Of a stretch of 64,000 nucleotides of DNA, positions 59,204-64,000 are shown one piece after another; the first letter of the stretch is position 1, and each line of letters starts with the position of its first letter. A model generated the notes under the pieces. The model saw only the letters and a program-made list of their open reading frames with translations, was not told the DNA's origin and searched no databases. Where the stretch lies: assembly GCF_013340935.1 (NCBI RefSeq), contig NZ_WHOS01000017.1, positions 1-64,000 of the forward strand. Reading direction: 5' to 3'. A program made the translations under genes and the position numbers. The DNA is from Azospirillum melinis. GTDB lineage: Bacteria > Pseudomonadota > Alphaproteobacteria > Azospirillales > Azospirillaceae.

Positions 59204-59601
59204 TGAAGGACGGCATGACCATCGGCGACGCCGCCAAGGCGTCGGGCGTCAACGCCAAGCTGATCCGCTATTACGAATCCATCGGCCTGATCCCGGAGGC
59301 CGGGCGGACGGCGTCGGGTTATCGCGTCTACAGCGACCGCGATGTGAATGTGCTGCGTTTCGTCAAGCGGGCGCGCACGCTGGGCTTCGGGATCGAGCGC
59401 ATCCAGAAGCTGGTCGGGCTGTGGCAGGACCGCTCGCGGTGCAGCTCGGAGGTCAAGCGGATCGCGCTCCAGCACATCGACGAACTGGAGGCGAAGATCG
59501 CCGAATTGCAGGCGATGCGCGACACGCTGCACGAGCTTGCCGACGCCTGCCACGGCGACGAGCGGCCCGACTGCCCGATCTTGAAGGATCTGGCGTCGTA
59601 A
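59200..59601 (+). CDS. cueR: MerR-family copper-responsive regulator CueR
   Basis: A 133-residue MerR regulator: [20 protein letters not shown] and [20 protein letters not shown] form the DNA-binding half, a long dimer helix follows, and the Cu(I)-binding loop is [10 protein letters not shown], with the two cysteines of CueR. The ATG at 59200 overlaps the copA stop; a second ATG lies at 59203. It activates copA from the box at 56700-56730 and, being downstream of it, its own transcription. Confidence 0.94.
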
Positions 59602-59610
59602 GGGGAGTAT

Positions 59611-59764
59611 CCCTCTCCCGCGCCGGGAGAGGGAAGGGGCCCAAGCGAAGCTTGGGAAGGGTGAGGGGTGATCCAAGGATCAGGGGCTCCATGTCCGGAT
59701 AACCCCTCACCCTCCCCACGCCTGCGGCGCGGGTCCCCTCCCTCTCCCGGGGCGGGAGAGGGCC
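59611..59764. repeat. Intergenic palindromic repeat, copy 2
   Basis: A ~154-base element closely similar to 55138-55288, made of inverted halves (CCCTCTCCCGCGCCGGGAGA at the left, CCCTCCCTCTCCCGGGGCGG at the right). The central arms GGGTGAGGGGTGATCC and GGATAACCCCTCACCC pair almost perfectly. It lies between convergent cueR and the small stress-type genes. Confidence 0.8.
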
Positions 59765-59773
59765 TTCCACCCC

Positions 59774-59971
59774 CTATCGCTTCGTCTTAGGATCGTGCGT
59801 GTGGTGGAGGTCGCGTTCGCCGCCGCCGCTGGAGCTGCCGGACTGGCGGCCGTTGGTCGGCTCACCCGGATGCGGGTGCTTTTCCGGATTGGCCGCCGGC
59901 TTGTCGGCGTTCTGCTGGCTGCTGCCGGGACCGCCATGGTGGCGGTCGGTCGCCTCATTGCGCTTGCTCAT
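59774..59971 (-). CDS. Small hydrophilic protein, second gene of stress-type pair
   Basis: A 65-residue, extremely hydrophilic and probably disordered protein (MSKRNEATDRHHGGPGSSQQ, NADKPAANPEKHPHPGEPTN) rich in Gly, His, Lys and Pro. GGTGAG precedes the ATG. It starts three bases after the stop of the 66-residue gene, so both share the EcfG-type promoter at 60211-60235. Such hydrophilin-like proteins accompany desiccation or osmotic stress responses; the role here is inferred from composition and promoter only. Confidence 0.65.
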   Translation of the reverse strand: MSKRNEATDRHHGGPGSSQQNADKPAANPEKHPHPGEPTNGRQSGSSSGGGERDLHHTHDPKTKR

Positions 59972-59974
59972 GCC

Positions 59975-60175
59975 TCACCGATCCTGCTGGTAGCCCTGGT
60001 GGGTGGTGTTTTGCCGGGTATTGCCGGGTTGGCCCTGTTCCTTGGTGTTGGGTGCGCCGCGGTTGCCGGCGCCGTCATCGGGCGAGGCGCTGGTCGCCGG
60101 CTCGCCGGGGCCCCCCTTGGTGCCTCCCTTGTCGCTGCGGCCCTCGGGCGGGACGGGCGGGATGTGCTTGGTCAT
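59975..60175 (-). CDS. Small hydrophilic protein, first gene of stress-type pair
   Basis: A 66-residue disordered-looking protein (MTKHIPPVPPEGRSDKGGTK, then GGPGEPATSASPDDGAGNRG) rich in Gly, Asn, Gln and Pro, with no hydrophobic core. AAAGGAG lies before the ATG at 60175. GGAAC-N17-GTT (60235 to 60211 on this strand) gives a leader of about 30 bases. A likely member of the PhyR/EcfG general stress regulon. Confidence 0.68.
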   Translation of the reverse strand: MTKHIPPVPPEGRSDKGGTKGGPGEPATSASPDDGAGNRGAPNTKEQGQPGNTRQNTTHQGYQQDR

Positions 60176-60210
60176 GGTGGCGCTCCTTTTGTTGGCTCGC
60201 GTTTTCTTCC

Positions 60211-60235
60211 AACAGAAGGGCGGGGGAGGGGTTCC
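60211..60235 (-). promoter_or_regulatory. EcfG-type general-stress promoter
   Basis: On the minus strand GGAAC (60235-60231), 17 bases, then GTT (60213-60211), the alphaproteobacterial general stress consensus GGAAC-N16/17-(C)GTT. It lies 36 bases before the start codon of the 66-residue gene. The same motif with the same spacing occurs at 62727-62703. Confidence 0.65.
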
Positions 60236-60321
60236 GGCCGGACATGGATCCAGCCTTGCGCTCGGCCTCCGCAATGCTTTCATGCGAAATTGCTGCGACC
60301 GCGCAGAGTGGATCGGACTCT

Positions 60322-61752
60322 ATGCTGATCCCCACCATGCCAGATCTTCCCATCCAGCCTCTCGCCCCCGCCCAATCCGCGACCCGCAAGCCGCCCGTGA
60401 CGGCGTCCGACGGACTGCCGATCCCGCAGCGCTATTGGGCGATGGCGGCGATGACCGTCGCGTTGATCATGGCGGTGCTGGACGGCGTGGTCGCCAACAT
60501 CGCCCTGCCGACCATCCAGCGCGAGTTCGCGGTCGATGCCGCCAGCGCGATCTGGGTGGTCAACGCCTATCAGCTGGCGGTCACCGTCTCGCTGTTCCCG
60601 TTCGCGTCGCTGGGCGACATCATCGGTTACCGCAAGGTCTACTGGTTCGGGCTGGCGGTCTTCACCGTGGCGTCGCTGGCCTGCGCGCTGTCGCCGAACC
60701 TGCCGGTGCTGACCGCCGCCCGCGTGGTGCAGGGCATCGGCGGCGCCGGGATCATGAGCGTCAATCTGGCGCTGGTCCGCCACATCTACCCGTCCACCCA
60801 TCTCGGCCGCGGCGTCGGCTACAACGCGATGATCGTCGCGGTGTCCTCCGCGGCGGGGCCCAGCCTTGCGGCGCTGATCCTGTCGGTGGCCTCTTGGCCC
60901 TGGCTGTTCGCCATCAATGTGCCGCTGGGGCTGGCGGCTCTGGCGGTGGCGGCGCGGGCGATGCCGGCGTCGAACCCGGCCGGTCACCGCTTCGACTGGC
61001 TGAGCGCCGCGCTGAACGCCGGCATGCTCGGCCTGCTGATCGTCGGCTTCAAGGGGGTGGACGGCAGCCAGCCCTACTGGCTGGTGGCGGCGGAACTGCT
61101 GGCGGCCCTGGCGCTCGGGGCGACGCTGGTGCGCCGTGAACTGGCACAGGCGGCGCCGTTGCTGCCGGTGGATCTGCTGCGCCGTCCGGTCTTCGCCCTG
61201 ACGGTCGTGACTTCGGTCTGTTCCTTCGCCTCGCAGAACATCGTCTTCGTCGCGATGCCCTTCTTCTTCGAAGATGTGCTGAACCGGTCGCTGACCGAAT
61301 CCGGCCTGCTGATGACGCCCTGGCCGCTGGTGGTGGCGCTGGTCGCCCCGATCTCCGGCCGGCTGGCCGACCGCTACGAGCCGACGCGGCTGGCGGCGGC
61401 GGGCCTGCTGGCCTTCGCCGCCGGTCTCGCTTTGATGGCGCTGCTGCCGTCCGACCCGTCGACGCTGGATGTGGTCTGGCGGATGGCGTTGGCCGGCTTC
61501 GGCTTCGGCCTGTTCCAGACCCCGAACAACAAGGTGCTGGTCAGCAGCGCGCCGAAGGAGCGCAGCGGCGGCGCCAGCGGCATCCAGGCGACCGGCCGGC
61601 TGTTGGGCCAGACGCTGGGCGCCGCCACGGTCGGACTGGTCTTCACCGCCATCGGCAAGGCAGACGGCAGCGTCGTGGTGCTGTGGCTGGGCGCCGGGTT
61701 GTGCCTCGTTGCCTGCCTGACCGGCATCTTCCGCCGCCGCCCGGCCGCCTGA
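60322..61752 (+). CDS. DHA2-family (14-span) MFS drug efflux transporter
   Basis: A 476-residue major-facilitator pump: MAAMTVALIMAVLDGVVANI in helix 1 with the DHA2 motif LDGVVANIALPTIQ, motif A GDIIGYRK, antiporter motif C-like VVQGIGGAGIMSVNLALVRH, and about 14 spans. It probably exports drugs or metabolites with proton influx (EmrB/QacA group); no EmrA-type adaptor adjoins. The ATG at 60337 is an equally possible start. Confidence 0.84.
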   Translation: MLIPTMPDLPIQPLAPAQSATRKPPVTASDGLPIPQRYWAMAAMTVALIMAVLDGVVANIALPTIQREFAVDAASAIWVVNAYQLAVTVSLFPFASLGDIIGYRKVYWFGLAVFTVASLACALSPNLPVLTAARVVQGIGGAGIMSVNLALVRHIYPSTHLGRGVGYNAMIVAVSSAAGPSLAALILSVASWPWLFAINVPLGLAALAVAARAMPASNPAGHRFDWLSAALNAGMLGLLIVGFKGVDGSQPYWLVAAELLAALALGATLVRRELAQAAPLLPVDLLRRPVFALTVVTSVCSFASQNIVFVAMPFFFEDVLNRSLTESGLLMTPWPLVVALVAPISGRLADRYEPTRLAAAGLLAFAAGLALMALLPSDPSTLDVVWRMALAGFGFGLFQTPNNKVLVSSAPKERSGGASGIQATGRLLGQTLGAATVGLVFTAIGKADGSVVVLWLGAGLCLVACLTGIFRRRPAA

Positions 61753-61756
61753 CCGA

Positions 61757-62326
61757 TTACGGCTTGGGCTGCTGGCTTTCCGGCCGGGTCAGCGTCGGCT
61801 CGTCGCCATAGGCGAAGGTCGGCGCCTTGCCGAGGTCGGCCTGTCCGATGTCCAGCATCGGCCCGTCGGGACCGTTGGCGAGCGTGCCTGCCGGCACAGC
61901 CACCAGCTTCTCGCCCAGCCCCCGCACCTCGTTCGGCGCCACCACGATGCGGTCGATCCGGTCGCCGCTCCGGTCCATGGTGAAGTCGAGGATGCGGCCG
62001 GCCATCTGCCCGTCGCGGGTGCGCAACTCCGTCCCCACCATCGCCCGCGCCTGCTCGGGATTGAGTGCTGCGGAGGGCAACGCCGCCACCGGCGGCGACG
62101 AGCCCTGCGCGCCCGTCACAGGTGGGGCGGGGTTTTCGACCTCATGCGACGGCGCTTCGCCGCTGACCCCGGGCGGGGAGGCGATCTGCCCGGTTGCCGG
62201 CTGGTCGTCCGGACGCGGCGCGGTCATCAGCGGCGGCGAGGTGGCGACGCCCGGCGCGGTCTGGGCAAAAGCGGTGCCGGTCAGCAGCAGCGCCGCGGCC
62301 GGAACAAGCATGAGGGGGCGGAGCAT
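61757..62326 (-). CDS. Exported PRC-barrel domain protein
   Basis: A 189-residue protein with signal peptide MLRPLMLVPAAALLLTGTAF (cleavage near AQ), a proline-rich disordered linker (residues 25-85) and a C-terminal PRC-barrel (MVGTELRTRDGQMAGRILDF, DRIVVAPNEVRGLGEKLVAV). Exported PRC-barrel proteins are common in stress-related clusters of rhizobia and azospirilla; function unknown. It converges on the MFS gene. I see no EcfG promoter upstream of it. Confidence 0.78.
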   Translation of the reverse strand: MLRPLMLVPAAALLLTGTAFAQTAPGVATSPPLMTAPRPDDQPATGQIASPPGVSGEAPSHEVENPAPPVTGAQGSSPPVAALPSAALNPEQARAMVGTELRTRDGQMAGRILDFTMDRSGDRIDRIVVAPNEVRGLGEKLVAVPAGTLANGPDGPMLDIGQADLGKAPTFAYGDEPTLTRPESQQPKP

Positions 62327-62400
62327 GAGGGCGACCCTTCCGTTCGGATTCGGTATCGCCCTGGTTAACAGCGGAACCCGCCCGCAGGTTGCCGCCTGAC

Positions 62401-62670
62401 TTATTTCCCGCGCCCGGTCTTGTCCTGAAGCGCGTCGATGCGCTTGGACGCTTCCGCCTTGGTCAGGCCGTCATCGAAGGATTCGCCAGCCTCTTCGCTC
62501 AGCGTCTTCAGGTACGAGGCCTGGGCGCCGGTCATCGGCTCGTCGCCGGTGGTCCAGTCGTCGGGGTTCTTGTCGCGGTTGGAATGATCGTCGCCGGTCT
62601 TCGGATTCTCGTGGTCGGCATGGTCGTGCCGGTCGGCGGCGTGATTATCGGCGGTGTGCTTGGTCGTCAT
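62401..62670 (-). CDS. DUF3072-type small protein under stress promoter
   Basis: An 89-residue protein: a His/Asp-rich disordered N-terminus (MTTKHTADNHAADRHDHADH) and the DUF3072 motif MTGAQASYLKTLSEEAGESF followed by LTKAEASKRIDALQDKTGRG. GAGAGG precedes the ATG. GGAAC-N17-GTT (62727-62703, minus strand) gives a leader of about 26 bases, so it is a second candidate target of the PhyR cascade. Function unknown. Confidence 0.8.
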   Translation of the reverse strand: MTTKHTADNHAADRHDHADHENPKTGDDHSNRDKNPDDWTTGDEPMTGAQASYLKTLSEEAGESFDDGLTKAEASKRIDALQDKTGRGK

Positions 62671-62702
62671 GATCCGTGCCTCTCAAAAAGGAACATATCA
62701 TG

Positions 62703-62727
62703 AACAAGCATGGAGGCGGAAGGTTCC
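62703..62727 (-). promoter_or_regulatory. EcfG-type general-stress promoter
   Basis: Minus-strand GGAAC (62727-62723), 17 bases, GTT (62705-62703), identical spacing to the promoter at 60211-60235, directly upstream of the DUF3072 gene. Confidence 0.65.
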
Positions 62728-62747
62728 CACACTCCGGCCCGAAAACC

Positions 62748-63356
62748 TCAGCCGTTCCGTCGCAGCAGGAAGACGCCCTGTTCGCCCAGCAGGTTGGCGA
62801 AGCCGGAATGGGCGTGGCTGGTCACCCGGCCGGCGCGGTCGATGATGCGGGTCTGCTCGATGGTGATGCCCATCTCCTCCGTCAGCACGACGAAGTCGCG
62901 CAGCGTGCAGAAATGGATGTTGGGCGTTTCCCACCACTGGTAGCCCAGCTTTTCCGTCACCGGCATGCGGCCGGTCAGCATCAGCTGCATGCGGACGCGC
63001 CAATAGCCGAAATTCGGCACCGACACGATGGCGCGTCGGCCGATGCGGCACAGCATCTCCAGCACGTCGCGAGGCTGCTTCATCGCCTGAAGCGTCTGGC
63101 CCAGGATGACGTAATCGAACGCCTCCGCCGGATAGTCCTTCAGGTCGGTCTCGGCATCGCCCTGGATCACCGACAGGCCGTGCGCCACGCACTGGCGCAC
63201 GCCGTCCATGCTCAGTTCGATGCCGCGCCCGTCGACATTCTTGGTGTGGGATAGGTAATCCAGCAGGGCGCCGTCGCCGCAGCCGACGTCCAGCACGCGG
63301 CTGTTCGGCTCCACCATCTCGGCGATCAGCTTCAGGTCGTCGCGAATGTCCACCAT
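62748..63356 (-). CDS. metW: Methionine biosynthesis protein MetW
   Basis: A 202-residue SAM-methyltransferase-fold protein. SRVLDVGCGDGALLDYLSHT is motif I; GRGIELSMDGVRQCVAHGLS, VILGQTLQAMKQPRDVLEML and SVPNFGYWRVRMQLMLTGRM are hallmarks of MetW. MetW works with MetX, probably activating it, in homoserine acylation. AAGGA precedes the ATG at 63356, 20 bases after the metX stop, giving the usual metX-metW operon. Confidence 0.93.
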   Translation of the reverse strand: MVDIRDDLKLIAEMVEPNSRVLDVGCGDGALLDYLSHTKNVDGRGIELSMDGVRQCVAHGLSVIQGDAETDLKDYPAEAFDYVILGQTLQAMKQPRDVLEMLCRIGRRAIVSVPNFGYWRVRMQLMLTGRMPVTEKLGYQWWETPNIHFCTLRDFVVLTEEMGITIEQTRIIDRAGRVTSHAHSGFANLLGEQGVFLLRRNG

Positions 63357-63376
63357 GGTCGGTCCTTTTGCCCCAC

Positions 63377-64000
63377 TCAACGCGCGCGGCGGCGGACGGA
63401 CAGGCCGCGATGCTCGGCGCAGCCCTCCAGGAAGCCGTGGATGACCTGATGGAACTCCGGCTCGTCCAGCAGGAAGGCGTCGTGGCCCTTGTCGGTCTCG
63501 ATCTCCACGAAGCTGACATTCGCAGCGACGGCGTTCAGCGCATGCACAATGGCCCGCGATTCCGAGGTCGGGAACAGCCAGTCGCTGGAGAAGCTGGCAA
63601 GGCAGAAGCGCACCGGCGTGGTCTTGCCCCCCGGCCGGAAGGCGTTGGCCAGCGTGCCCCCGGCGTCGGCGGCGAGGTCGAAATAATCCATCGCCCGCGT
63701 GATGTAGAGATAGGAGTTGGCGTCGAACCGCTCGACGAAGGCCGCCCCTTGGTAGCGCAGGTAGCTTTCCACTTGGAAATCGGCGTCGAAGCCGTAGGTG
63801 ATCGCCTTGCGGTCCTGCAAATTGCGGCCGAACTTGCGGTGCAGGGCCGTTTCGGACAGGTAGGTGATGTGCGCCGCCATGCGGGCGACGGCCAGACCGG
63901 CCTCCGGCCTGGTGCCTTCCAGCAGATAGTTGCCGCCGCGCCATTCCGGGTCGGCCATGATCGCCTGGCGCCCGACCTCGTGGAAGGCGATGTTCTGCGC
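63377..64000 (-). CDS. metX: Homoserine O-acetyltransferase MetX (C-terminal part, runs off right edge)
   Basis: The last 207 residues of the alpha/beta-hydrolase-fold acyltransferase that makes O-acyl-homoserine for methionine. The reading frame is open to base 64000 ([20 protein letters not shown]), and the C-terminal Asp/His of the triad fall in [13 protein letters not shown] and [16 protein letters not shown]. The N-terminal half with the catalytic serine lies outside the window. Co-transcribed with metW. Confidence 0.93.
   Translation of the reverse strand, partial: AQNIAFHEVGRQAIMADPEWRGGNYLLEGTRPEAGLAVARMAAHITYLSETALHRKFGRNLQDRKAITYGFDADFQVESYLRYQGAAFVERFDANSYLYITRAMDYFDLAADAGGTLANAFRPGGKTTPVRFCLASFSSDWLFPTSESRAIVHALNAVAANVSFVEIETDKGHDAFLLDEPEFHQVIHGFLEGCAEHRGLSVRRRAR

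Noticed and set aside
62676..63254. A plus-strand frame starting MNKHGGGRFPHSG opposite metW
   Set aside because: It begins within the stress promoter of the DUF3072 gene and is antisense to metW, with no protein-like content.

Overview
The window is GC-rich, gene-dense alphaproteobacterial DNA. It has a three-gene pntAA/pntAB/pntB transhydrogenase, a PhyR general-stress regulator, two matching EcfG-type promoters, a metX-metW pair and many periplasmic binding proteins. Together these suggest a Rhodospirillales member, most likely Azospirillum or a close relative. I infer this from gene content and protein style; no database search was possible. There is no phage, plasmid-replication or CRISPR signal, and it reads as chromosome or chromid.

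Layout. 0-6 kb: a broken histone-deacetylase-like 5' end abuts a CBS-domain gene at the left edge, followed by a small membrane protein, a GNAT acetyltransferase, an oxalate/formate antiporter (oxlT), a TauE-type exporter, a PanE-family reductase and a second CBS gene. 6.5-9.6 kb: the pnt operon. 9.6-14.6 kb: ureide genes (uraD, puuE, uraH), glyoxylate carboligase (gcl) and a LysR regulator. 14.8-16.5 kb: a soluble chemoreceptor with three PAS repeats. 16.6-24.9 kb: IclR, GntR, oxc, frc, sucC, sucD and a second IclR. 25-37.8 kb: quinone reductase, envelope proteins (TPR, BON lipoprotein, amidase), purU, phyR, an acyl-CoA ligase, a YdjC deacetylase, an EamA permease and two candidate small RNAs. 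38-44 kb: dppABCDF. 44-50 kb: yajQ, small proteins, a second oxlT, an S49 peptidase, a methyltransferase and a polyprenyl synthase. 50-64 kb: duplicated tRNA-Pro(CGG), a phosphatase, a TPR glycosyltransferase, an amino-acid-type binding protein, copA-cueR, stress-type small proteins, an MFS pump, and metW with partial metX.

How it works together. The first 25 kb and the second oxlT form a coherent C2 programme. Oxalate enters through OxlT and is activated by Frc (possibly assisted by the extra SucCD). It is then decarboxylated by Oxc or, by analogy with Methylobacterium PanE2, reduced to glyoxylate by the PanE-like enzyme using NADPH that the adjacent transhydrogenase could supply. Urate and allantoin breakdown also leads to glyoxylate, and Gcl condenses glyoxylate to tartronate semialdehyde. 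A palindrome with a GTATAC-type core (TGGTATACCA and variants) recurs in front of oxlT, the TauE gene, panE, gntR and the second oxlT, and near the left CBS gene, the small membrane protein and GNAT. The oxlT and gntR promoters carry an almost identical 28-bp cassette. I infer that the GntR/FCD protein is autoregulated and controls this dispersed set.

Other regulatory signals include a sigma-54 promoter before a 135-residue protein of unknown function, a CueR box before copA, two GGAAC-N17-GTT stress promoters, many strong hairpin terminators, and two copies of a roughly 150-bp palindromic intergenic repeat.
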